Source: an uncultured Gammaproteobacteria bacterium
Lineage (GTDB): Bacteria > Pseudomonadota > Gammaproteobacteria > Pseudomonadales > Azotimanducaceae
Length of the DNA: 58,316 nt
Direction: 5' to 3'
Assembly: GCA_913045175.1 (NCBI GenBank)
Contig: CAJWQG010000019.1
Location: 1-58,316, forward strand
Positions within the stretch are counted from its first letter, which is position 1. Each line of letters starts with the position of its first letter. Shown one piece after another: positions 51,426 through 58,316 of the stretch. The notes under the pieces are model-generated. The model searched no databases, was not told where the DNA came from, and was given only the letters and a program-made list of their open reading frames with translations. A program made the position numbers and the translations under genes.

Positions 51426-52310
51426 ATGTTGATCTCTTTCTATGGTGTTCGAGGCTCAATCGCTGCGCCAGGACCCAACACAGCTAAATATGGTGGTAAC
51501 ACCTCTTGTGTGCATGTTCGTTTGAATTCTGGCCAGAACCTTATATTTGACGCGGGAACCGGCATCCGCAGACTGGGGCTGGATATGGTTCGGAACGATG
51601 AGCCCCTCCTCCTGTTGCTCAGCCATGGTCACTGGGATCATATTCAGGGGTACCCCTTCTTTGGACCAATTTATCAACCTGGTCGGCAGATTATGATATG
51701 TCATGGCGTTGAGGGAAACGCCGTCGCACTAAAGGTACTACTGGAACAGATGGATGGGTCTAATTTTCCCGTACATGCCACGGAGCTGCCTTCGAAGATA
51801 TCCACGATTGATCAGGTTGAGCGCTATCTCAAGGATTTGCCTTTTGAAACAGTACGTAAGGATCTGAATCATCCTGGCGGTGGTCACGCATATCGCATCG
51901 AGGAAGATGGTGTAACCATGGCCTACATCACTGATAACGAGCTTGACCCACCTGATAAGCCGCAGACGACTTACGATGAGTGGGTAGAGTTTTGTCGTGA
52001 CGTCGACCTTCTCGTCCATGATGCCCAGTACAAAGAAGAAGATATGCCTGCTAAGCATGGCTGGGGACATTCGATTATCTCTCAGGTACGAAAGTTGGCT
52101 GTGGATGCCCAGGTCAAAAATCTGGTCATGTACCATCACGATCCCGAAAGAAGAGATGGTGAACTGGACGAAGTCGCCATCGAGTCGGCGAATTATTTCA
52201 AGTCAAACAACTCGATGATTGGTTCGTATATCGCCGCAGAGGGCCTCACTTTTGATCTGAGGGCTCGACAAGATTCCAAGGTTAGTACAGTAGACTTAAA
52301 CGAGTTCTGA
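51426..52310 (+). CDS. Metallo-beta-lactamase-fold hydrolase, PhnP/RNase Z-like
   Basis: 294 residues. The metal site LLLSHGHWDHIQGYPFF (HxHxDH) lies at about residue 65, with later ligands in DLLVHDAQY and a final His in NLVMYHHDPER. The GVRGSIAAPGPNTAKYGGN start is typical of the PhnP/cyclic-phosphodiesterase-like MBL group. Substrate unknown. xthA begins one base after the stop. Confidence 0.84.
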   Translation: MLISFYGVRGSIAAPGPNTAKYGGNTSCVHVRLNSGQNLIFDAGTGIRRLGLDMVRNDEPLLLLLSHGHWDHIQGYPFFGPIYQPGRQIMICHGVEGNAVALKVLLEQMDGSNFPVHATELPSKISTIDQVERYLKDLPFETVRKDLNHPGGGHAYRIEEDGVTMAYITDNELDPPDKPQTTYDEWVEFCRDVDLLVHDAQYKEEDMPAKHGWGHSIISQVRKLAVDAQVKNLVMYHHDPERRDGELDEVAIESANYFKSNNSMIGSYIAAEGLTFDLRARQDSKVSTVDLNEF

Positions 52311-52311
52311 T

Positions 52312-53127
52312 TTGAGAGTTGTATCCTTCAACGTTAACAGCGTAAGAGTACGATTGCCTCAGCTTGAGGCGGTGATTGATCGTCATCAACCGGAAATCAT
52401 TGGGCTTCAAGAAACCAAGGTGACAGACGAAGATTTTCCGGGAGAGGAAATTAAAGATCTCGGCTATCACGTGCAGTTTCATGGACAGAAAACACACTAC
52501 GGTGTCGCCCTGCTATCCAGACAGGAACCACTCCATACCACCCGGGGTTTTCATCATGATGATGACGACAGTCAGCGGCGGTTTATCGAGTGTAGTTTTT
52601 CGCTGCCAGATGGGCGCAAACTTAGCGTGATTAACTGTTACTTTCCTCAAGGTAGTCACCGCGAACATCCAACCAAGTTTCCCGCAAAAGAAAAGTTTTA
52701 TATCGATGTGCTTGACCATATCAGTAATGACTATAACGCTGATGACCTGCTCATCCTGATGGGTGATATGAATGTCGCGCCTGTCGACAATGACATCGGT
52801 ATTGGAGAGCAGAACAAAAAACGTTGGCTGCGAGATGGTAAAACGAGCTTTCTTCCTGAAGAACGAGACTGGATTGATCGAATCCTTGATTGGGGAATGG
52901 TCGATAGCTATAGGGCACACTATCCCGATATAGATGATAGATTTAGCTGGTTTGACTATCGGAGTCGGGGCTTTGAGCGTAAACCACGACGGGGCTTACG
53001 TATTGATCTGATATTAAATTCTGCCGGATTACATGATTTCAGTCGCAACGCAGGTATCGATTACGATGTTCGGGGGATGGAGCGGCCTTCGGACCACTGT
53101 CCTATCTGGACCGAGTTTGAGCTCTGA
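52312..53127 (+). CDS. xthA: Exodeoxyribonuclease III
   Basis: 271 residues starting at TTG 52312, so that the protein begins RVVSFNVNSVR as in E. coli. Catalytic blocks: LQETKVTDEDFPG, HGQKTHYGVALLS, LMGDMNVAPVDNDIGIG, DRFSWFDYRS, RGLRIDLIL and ERPSDHCPIW. It is an AP endonuclease and 3'-5' exonuclease for base excision repair. The start codon is unusual. It is packed closely behind the MBL-fold gene. Confidence 0.94.
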   Translation: MRVVSFNVNSVRVRLPQLEAVIDRHQPEIIGLQETKVTDEDFPGEEIKDLGYHVQFHGQKTHYGVALLSRQEPLHTTRGFHHDDDDSQRRFIECSFSLPDGRKLSVINCYFPQGSHREHPTKFPAKEKFYIDVLDHISNDYNADDLLILMGDMNVAPVDNDIGIGEQNKKRWLRDGKTSFLPEERDWIDRILDWGMVDSYRAHYPDIDDRFSWFDYRSRGFERKPRRGLRIDLILNSAGLHDFSRNAGIDYDVRGMERPSDHCPIWTEFEL

Positions 53128-53134
53128 ACCGACG

Positions 53135-53704
53135 CTAGATTTTAGAGAACTGGAGACTGAATGTTACCGGTACAACCGGTGTGATCTCGGTTAACCCTGC
53201 AATCGCTCGCAGCGCCTCAATTCCCTCTGTCAGGTTGTAAGCAGTCGCGTTCAATACCAAGGGTCGTATGCTAACGACGTGCCATGTTGCGTTGCCTGTT
53301 CTGGTAACCTTCACAGTGGCAGACATCGACTGAACTATTCCGTGCAGATCTATCAAGAAATCAACATTTGTGACGACACTCTGTCCGGGTTCCAGGTCAG
53401 TGTATTGCGATAAATCCAACTGGCCTGTTGCGGTAGCAAGCGCATAGCGATCAGTGTCGAAAAGCATGCTTTTCATTCGGTCGTTTCTGATCGGTATATT
53501 AGTTTCGAGGCTTGCAAGACCAATATTAACGCTGGCCTGCCCTTCCCCGTTTACACCCCCATGTAGCGACTCGAAGCGATGAACCTCTGCGATGAGGCCA
53601 TTCTTTATCGATATAAAGCTCAGGTGAGACTCACCGCCGTTTAGCCTCCATTCTGCGAAACACATGGGTGATACCAGTGCTAAAAGCACCAAGATCTTGT
53701 TCAT
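53135..53704 (-). CDS. YceI family periplasmic protein
   Basis: 189 residues from the ATG ending at 53704; a longer frame upstream lacks signal-peptide character. Signal peptide NKILVLLALVSPMCFA, then the lipocalin-like YceI fold (WRLNGGESHLSFISIKNG, VHRFESLHGGVN, VTNVDFLIDLHGI). YceI proteins bind isoprenoid-type lipids. The ATG overlaps the VanZ stop (ATGA), and pyrF precedes VanZ with the same kind of overlap. Confidence 0.83.
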   Translation of the reverse strand: MNKILVLLALVSPMCFAEWRLNGGESHLSFISIKNGLIAEVHRFESLHGGVNGEGQASVNIGLASLETNIPIRNDRMKSMLFDTDRYALATATGQLDLSQYTDLEPGQSVVTNVDFLIDLHGIVQSMSATVKVTRTGNATWHVVSIRPLVLNATAYNLTEGIEALRAIAGLTEITPVVPVTFSLQFSKI

Positions 53705-54102
53705 TGATTGTCTCCCGCTGAATGTAGTTGCTGAAGTATAGCAATATTGTTTATCGCGGTTCGAACGGCGAGATAGGCGACAAGGCCAATACCATTTGCC
53801 AGAACGTCCCAGTGGTCCAGATAACGATATTTTGTCATCCACTGCATTACTTCCAACGCTACACCATAGATAAACAAATAAAGAAACACCGGTTTTTGCT
53901 AGGTTGATCGAGGGAATGAATAGTCCGCCAGTATTGCCAGCGTAGCAAAGGCAATAAAGTGGTTCATTTTATCCCAGACGCTAAAGGTAACAGGCGGTGA
54001 TGGAGAAGTAGCGAGATACGTAATTGCCACTAGTGCAGTCACAAGGAAAATGCGCGCCGCGACTGTCAGACCTCGACAGATGTCCGAAGATAGTACGATC
54101 AA
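53701..54102 (-). pseudogene. VanZ-like membrane protein with in-frame amber
   Basis: The frame from ATG 54102 gives helices typical of small VanZ proteins, with WDKMNHFIAFATLAIL and later VMQWMTKYRYLDHWDVLANGIG. A TAG at 53899-53901 lies between PRST and QKPVFLYLF; without it the protein is about 133 residues, a normal VanZ length. Both ends still overlap their neighbours correctly (pyrF before, YceI after), so the gene is otherwise intact. Either nonsense (e.g. CAG to TAG) or error. VanZ-like proteins are of poorly known function. Confidence 0.75.
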
Positions 54103-54914
54103 GCGGCTATTCTATACTGGTTGATTTCATCTCTGGTGGTAATGGCGGCATTCCTTGCCGCATCTGCAAAGTCCGCATTGGCTGAAGCAAAAATGATTGC
54201 CCTGGAGGACGATACAAGCATCCCTCCTCCCGCACCTGCATCCATCATGGCTGCCACGTCCGCACCCTGGCTACCGACTCCAGGTAACAACAACGTGCTA
54301 TCCCCTACTATCTCGCGAATTCGCTTTAATTCTGCTGGTTTGGTCGCACCCGCAACCAGTCCCACGTTGCTGTTAAAATTCCAGGTGGCTGCCGCTGATT
54401 CTGCAATGTGCTCATACAGTAGTTTGCCGTCTTCAAGTCGAAGGTTCTGTAGTTCAGAACTACCTGGATTCGAAGTGCGGCATAGAATAAAGACACCTTT
54501 ATCTGCATACGATAGGTAAGGCTCCATGCTATCCAGCCCAAGGTAAGGGTTTACCGTAATAGCGTCTGCACCGTAGCGTTCAAAAAGTTCTTTGGCATAC
54601 ATTGTAGCCGTGCTGCCAACGTCACCTCGCTTTGCATCCAATAGCACTGGGATATCTAAAGACTTAAGCAAATCGATCGTGAGTTCGAGGTCTCGCTCGG
54701 CGCCAATTGCCGAATAATGCGCAATCTGGGGTTTATAGCAGCATGCCAGATCCTGAGTGGCCTCGATAATATCCTTGTTGAACTTAAAGATGGGGTTTTC
54801 GTCTTGTTTGACGATAGCAGGCAATCGTTCGAAGTCGGGGTCCAGACCAATGCAAAGAAGTGAATTTTTAGCTGTTTGATGGGTTCTCGTGGCGCTAAAA
54901 AACGGATTGTCCAA
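54099..54914 (-). CDS. pyrF: Orotidine 5'-phosphate decarboxylase, type 2
   Basis: 271 residues, typical of the longer PyrF subfamily 2. The catalytic block is LLDAKRGDVGSTATMYA, and DPDFERLP plus PGVGSQGADV match the family. It makes UMP from OMP. Its stop overlaps the VanZ start by four bases. Confidence 0.93.
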   Translation of the reverse strand: MDNPFFSATRTHQTAKNSLLCIGLDPDFERLPAIVKQDENPIFKFNKDIIEATQDLACCYKPQIAHYSAIGAERDLELTIDLLKSLDIPVLLDAKRGDVGSTATMYAKELFERYGADAITVNPYLGLDSMEPYLSYADKGVFILCRTSNPGSSELQNLRLEDGKLLYEHIAESAAATWNFNSNVGLVAGATKPAELKRIREIVGDSTLLLPGVGSQGADVAAMMDAGAGGGMLVSSSRAIIFASANADFADAARNAAITTRDEINQYRIAA

Positions 54915-55237
54915 CTATCGGTCTCCTTTGAGTTCCAAGTGTTATACGTTATTCACAGTCATCAAAAAGTGTCGCATGAGGTCAGCATGTACCCGAGAAT
55001 GTCAGGGATTATAGAGTAAAGAATAGATTATTGACAGCGCTAAATTGACGTTAAATGGCTGATATATAACGATTAATTCCAAAATAAAAAAGTTGGCACA
55101 TAAATCGCTTTTACTTACCCAACTGACGTAAATAAGCGAACAACAAGATGACTGAATTAGACGGAATATTGCTACTCTCGAAGATAGTCAGCCTTTCAGA
55201 TGCCAGACGGAGCCTGAGGGGTCCGGAGCGCGCTGAT
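54915..55237. promoter_or_regulatory. Intergenic region between pyrF and the broken PilZ gene
   Basis: AT-rich at 55.0-55.1 kb and without a convincing gene; it must carry the pyrF promoter. A short frame from ATG 55148 runs in phase into the PilZ gene but looks unselected. I saw no tRNA, terminator or repeat here. Confidence 0.3.
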
Positions 55238-55575
55238 ATGACAGACCACGATCCCGAGTAACGCAGGGAGTTCCGTCGAGCGAGTTCTGAGCGCTTATTC
55301 GCTCAGGCCACTCAGTCCGATGATAAGGACCTTATAGGTACCACGCTCAATTGTCAGGCGATATATGCCTCAGCGGGAGGTCTAAGATTTTTGCCGATCA
55401 GCTCGTTCCGGGGGAATGCGTCCTGGATCTGTGGATAGATGATAGCAGGAAACCGGGTAAATTCTTTCTTTCCTGCGATGTTCGCTGGGTCGATGAGGAA
55501 GCACAGATGTTTGGTGTTCAGTTACACAGTGGGTCTGCAACGGATATTGATGAGTGGCGCGAAAGTCACGGTTAA
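55238..55575 (+). pseudogene. PilZ-domain protein with ochre codon and frameshift
   Basis: ATG 55238 starts a PilZ protein: MTDHDPE, then TAA at 55259-55261, then RREFRRASSERLFAQATQ in the same frame, which has the RRxxR c-di-GMP-like entry. Around GCGGGAGGTCTAAG (about 55374-55387) the sense changes to the next frame, which continues KIFADQLVPGECVLDLWIDD to 55575. One missing base (for example an A in CTAAG) and one C-to-T change (CAA to TAA) would restore a normal ~110-residue protein. Without repair the C-terminal half has no start. It was probably a c-di-GMP-binding regulator. It overlaps the convergent cysS stop by four bases. Confidence 0.75.
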
Positions 55576-56948
55576 AGCGGTTTTATTTTTGGTCCTTCAC
55601 GGGAGTCTTCCACTTCAAATCCGAGATTCCTGATCTCTTCCCGAACGGCATCTGCTTTTCCCCAGTCCTTTTGCGATCGCGCTTCTTCCCTAGCTGACAC
55701 CAGGTTCAAGACCTCATCCGGAATATCAATCTGTGCTGGTTCCCACTCGGCGATATCCAAACCAAATATTTCATCAAAGGCTAACAAGGTGGCCTTTTTG
55801 ACACCGTCTGGCTCATCAGAACGCGCCAGTTCCCACGCGACCGCCAGGGCCCGGGGGACGTTGAGGTCCTCGTAAAGATGCTCAACGAAACGTGTCATAT
55901 ACGCTTCAGAAATGGTGGTTGGGTCGCCCCAGCTGAACGCTGCCTCATATAACCGGTTTAATGCAGTATCGTTGGCCTTCAAGCTCTCCCAGCTGAACGA
56001 AAGTTCACTTCTGTAATGGGCCGTAAGGCAAAAGTAGCGATACGCCAGCGAACTGAATCCTTCATCAATCAGACTCTGTAATCGCAGAAAATCACCGCTG
56101 GATTTGGACATCTTCGATTCTTCCATCTGCAGGAAGTATCCATGCATCCAGAAATTTGCGAGGCGCGTACCTCTGCTAGCCTCAGTTTGTGCTATCTCAT
56201 TGGTGTGATGGATCGGTATATGGTCCTTACCGCCACAATGAATGTCGAAATAGTCACCGAGATAACGCGCAGACATCGCCGAACATTCGATATGCCAGCC
56301 GGGGAATCCGACTCCCCAGGGACTTTCCCATTCCATTTGACGCTGCTCGTCAGGGCTCGAGAACTTCCACAGCGCGAAGTCGGTAACAAAACGACGCTCG
56401 CCCTGTTCTACTCTGGCCCCGGCCTGAAGACCTTCCACATCGAGGCGCGCCAGATACCCATAACTATTGAGTTTGCGTGAATCGAAATAAATGCCATCAC
56501 TCGTTTTGTAGGTATAGTTCTTGGCTTCGAGATCTTCCACAAAGGCGATCTGCTCTTTAATGTGATCTGTTGCCTTACACCAGATATCCGGTGGCAGAAT
56601 ATTGAGTCTCTGGAGGTCTTCCTTGAAGGAGTCCGCATAGAATTCTGCCATTTCCCATGCGCTCATCCCTGATCTGCGGGAGCCAACCTCCATCTTGTCT
56701 TCGCCCGAATCTGCATCGGAGGTGAGGTGTCCCACGTCCGTAATATTCATCACATGTTTAAGATTAAAGCCAGCATGTACTATCGTGCGGCGCAGCAAAT
56801 CTTCGAATATATAGGTTCTTAGGTTGCCAATATGAACGTAGTTGTAAACCGTTGGGCCACAGGCATATAGCCCAACATCGTTATCTTTAAGTGGGATGAG
56901 TTCTCGGACCTGACGCTCATAGGTGTCGTAAAGCTTTAACTGTGTCAT
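55572..56948 (-). CDS. cysS: Cysteinyl-tRNA synthetase
   Basis: 458 residues, normal size. HIGN in YNYVHIGNLRT and KMSKS in SKMSKSSGDF mark the class I active site; Zn ligands are Cys in ACGPTVYNY, Cys in WHIECSAMSARYLG and His/Glu in HHTNEIAQTEA. It charges tRNA-Cys. It lies seven bases downstream of ribE on the same strand, so the two may be one transcript. Confidence 0.95.
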   Translation of the reverse strand: MTQLKLYDTYERQVRELIPLKDNDVGLYACGPTVYNYVHIGNLRTYIFEDLLRRTIVHAGFNLKHVMNITDVGHLTSDADSGEDKMEVGSRRSGMSAWEMAEFYADSFKEDLQRLNILPPDIWCKATDHIKEQIAFVEDLEAKNYTYKTSDGIYFDSRKLNSYGYLARLDVEGLQAGARVEQGERRFVTDFALWKFSSPDEQRQMEWESPWGVGFPGWHIECSAMSARYLGDYFDIHCGGKDHIPIHHTNEIAQTEASRGTRLANFWMHGYFLQMEESKMSKSSGDFLRLQSLIDEGFSSLAYRYFCLTAHYRSELSFSWESLKANDTALNRLYEAAFSWGDPTTISEAYMTRFVEHLYEDLNVPRALAVAWELARSDEPDGVKKATLLAFDEIFGLDIAEWEPAQIDIPDEVLNLVSAREEARSQKDWGKADAVREEIRNLGFEVEDSREGPKIKPL

Positions 56949-56955
56949 CGATCTA

Positions 56956-57570
56956 TCAACTTCGCTCGCTCAATACTCTTTCAACCGTTTCGACAATGGC
57001 CTGCGTTTGAGAATCTATTTCTATGTTTACTTCATCCTCAACGCCAAGCTGCGGAAAATTAGTGGAGCGGAGCGTCTCCGGGATAAGATTAACCGTTAGT
57101 GTGCCCGCATTCTTATCCACGCCTGCAACGGTTAGGCTCGCGCCATTTATCGCAATAAAGCCTTTATCGAATACATACCTAAGCCAATCTTTGGAGAGTG
57201 CGAAAGTCATCTGGCAATTATTGGATGTGCTATCAATCGAACTGACTTTCGCTGTTCCCATGACATGCCCGGAAACGACATGTCCTCCGACCTCGTCATC
57301 ACGCTTTGCAGATCGTTCAATATTGACCATCGAGTTATCTTTAATGGCACTCAGGTTGGAAACCCGCATTGTTTCACTCACCGCCTCGAAGTCGACATCA
57401 TGTTGTGAGATCCGGATAACCGTCAGACATACACCGTTAACAGACACGCTAGCGCCTATTTCCAAACCAACAATCAGAGTTTCTGGAAATTCTATGGTGA
57501 AGCGACGTAAGCCATCTTCTGGTGATACAGTTTTGACAGGCAAAACAGCCTGCACGATTCCTGTAAACAA
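56956..57570 (-). CDS. ribE: Riboflavin synthase alpha chain
   Basis: 204 residues from TTG 57570, which starts FTGIVQAV as in other riboflavin synthases; ATG 57597 would add nine residues. Two homologous lumazine-binding halves: GASVSVNGVCLTV with GGHVVSGHVMG, and NGASLTVAGV with LIPETLRSTNF. It dismutates dimethylribityllumazine to riboflavin. I looked for an FMN riboswitch upstream and did not find one. Divergent from the chimeric frame at 57.7 kb. Confidence 0.92.
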   Translation of the reverse strand: MFTGIVQAVLPVKTVSPEDGLRRFTIEFPETLIVGLEIGASVSVNGVCLTVIRISQHDVDFEAVSETMRVSNLSAIKDNSMVNIERSAKRDDEVGGHVVSGHVMGTAKVSSIDSTSNNCQMTFALSKDWLRYVFDKGFIAINGASLTVAGVDKNAGTLTVNLIPETLRSTNFPQLGVEDEVNIEIDSQTQAIVETVERVLSERS

Positions 57571-57748
57571 AATGAACACCCCAGTATCGAAAAGCATATA
57601 TACCGAAAGAGGGCAAAATCACTGGCCAACGACGGTATCCTCTGGTGGCGGACATTAGCACGACGCCTTTATATTGCAAATTCAACATGATAAGAACCAC
57701 AAATCAATAAGCTATTGTGGATGTGTTTATATTAATGAAGGTTAACGA

Positions 57749-57877
57749 ATGAGCGTCACGGAGCCCTGGGTCCTGGTATGCGGCAGCATCGCGATCGATT
57801 TTGTCGGTCAATACAATGGTTCTTTTGCGAACTATCAAGATCGATATGAGATAAATGCGCTAAATATCTCGTTGCAA
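57749..57877 (+). pseudogene. N-terminus of a PfkB-family (adenosine-kinase-like) sugar kinase, fused to YidC
   Basis: From ATG 57749 some 43 residues resemble the start of the PfkB adenosine-kinase-like group: WVLVCGSIAIDFVGQYNGSF and YEINALNISLQ. The rest of the kinase is missing: without a stop or shift the frame goes directly into YidC text. The kinase part has the base composition of the rest of the window. It is probably the true continuation of the chromosome up to here, cut by an artificial or recombined junction at about 57870-57885. Confidence 0.6.
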
Positions 57878-58316
57878 GAGGTAGATGTAATTGATGAGTA
57901 CAATGAGAAGTTAGGATTATCAAAATTTGATCTGGTGATTGACTGGGGTTGGTTTTATTGGATTGTAAAACCTTTATTCTTTTTAAATGATTACTTCTTT
58001 AAACTTGCAGGAAATTATGGGGTAGCAATTATATTAATAACAGTTTGTTTAAGATTGGTGTTCTTTCCACTTAATAATTATGCATTTAGATCGATGAGTC
58101 GTATGAAAATTTTGCAACCCGAAATGGCTCGTTTAAAAGAAGTTCATAAAGATGATAAGATGAAACTTCAGCAGGCAATAATGCAGCTTTATAAGAAAGA
58201 AGGAGTTAATCCTGTAAGTGGTTGCGTGCCAATTTTAATTTCTATACCGTTTTTTTTCGCAATTTATAAAATGTTGTTTGTAACAATTGAAATGAGACAT
58301 CAGCCCTTTTTTGGAT
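57878..58316 (+). CDS. yidC: YidC/Oxa1 insertase segment, alphaproteobacterial type, open at window end
   Basis: Text typical of the YidC insertase core: FDLVIDWGWFYWIVKPLFFL, GNYGVAIILITVCLRLVFFP, SMSRMKILQPEMARLKE, KLQQAIMQLYKKEGVNPVSG and VTIEMRHQPFFG. The IEMRHxPFFG ending and the WGWF start are those of alphaproteobacterial YidC. The segment is strikingly AT-rich compared with everything before it, has no start of its own, and runs off the window. YidC is an inner-membrane insertase. Most likely an assembly or amplification chimera; recent transfer is less likely. Confidence 0.8.

Noticed and set aside
57571-57748. FMN riboswitch before ribE
   Set aside because: The region lacks the conserved RFN blocks and the length needed; nothing else recognisable was found there.
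1-58316. General reassignment of TAG or TGA as sense codons
   Set aside because: Many intact genes end normally at TAG (galE, the hydroxylase FAD subunit) or TGA (phoB, phoR), so the in-frame stops are local events apart from the Sec candidate.
1-58316. CRISPR arrays, prophage, insertion sequences, tRNA or rRNA genes
   Set aside because: I looked for regular repeats, integrases, transposases, phage structural genes and tRNA-like cloverleaf text and saw none; the only tandem repeat is the 13-bp array at 50.3 kb.

Overview
The window reads as a chromosomal segment of an aerobic Gram-negative gammaproteobacterium, not a phage or plasmid. Evidence: a fabA-fabB unsaturated fatty acid pair, lpxA and a LpxL-like acyltransferase (lipid A), PhoB/PhoR, SppA, HemF, MnmH, type-2 PyrF and LexA-type SOS boxes. 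I saw no rRNA, tRNA, CRISPR array, transposase or phage gene. Base composition is fairly even except for an AT-rich patch near 50.25-50.4 kb and the last ~440 bases.

Layout. 0-2.5 kb: frameshifted PilZ gene, two-domain lauroyl-type acyltransferase, small unknown gene. 2.8-6.7 kb: molybdenum hydroxylase operon (FAD, 2Fe-2S and Mo subunits) with a MoaD-like protein. 6.7-11.1 kb: galE, a HAD phosphatase and lpxA on the minus strand, fabA-fabB on the plus strand. 11.2-14.1 kb: phoB-phoR and a broken lipoprotein gene. 14.1-18.1 kb: a LexA box followed by a FAN1-like VRR-NUC nuclease overlapping an XPD/DinG-type iron-sulfur helicase with an N-terminal nuclease motif. 18-31 kb: LLM oxidoreductase, sppA, rimI-murF, YiiX-like hydrolase, moaA, an alpha/beta hydrolase that lost its catalytic residues, DUF3604-like and TraB/GumN proteins, then a tightly packed glyoxalase-amidohydrolase-Rieske-flavodoxin run. 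31.2-32.9 kb: a second LexA box before a frameshifted SplB-like radical SAM gene, convergent with a thioredoxin-fold gene whose first active-site Cys is an in-frame TGA followed by a SECIS-like hairpin. 33-41 kb: SDR, acetyltransferase, interrupted phosphatase, membrane proteins, a MraY-like transferase, pyk, aminotransferase, hemF. 41-46.6 kb: DUF6986 lyase-like protein and two acyl-CoA dehydrogenases around a TetR gene. 46.6-57.6 kb: antiporter with a cyclic-nucleotide-binding-like domain, mnmH, a decayed gene behind 13-bp tandem repeats, xthA, YceI, VanZ (broken), pyrF, a broken PilZ gene, cysS, ribE. 57.7-58.3 kb: an in-frame chimera of a PfkB N-terminus and an alphaproteobacterial-type YidC segment.

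The strongest signals are a candidate selenoprotein (UxxC redoxin with bSECIS) in the same window as a selenium-dependent tRNA enzyme (MnmH), and two LexA boxes in front of DNA-repair-type genes. An unusual number of otherwise recognisable genes are interrupted: single-base frameshifts in three, in-frame stop codons in five. This may be real gene decay or consensus error; the terminal chimera shows that assembly artefact must be considered.
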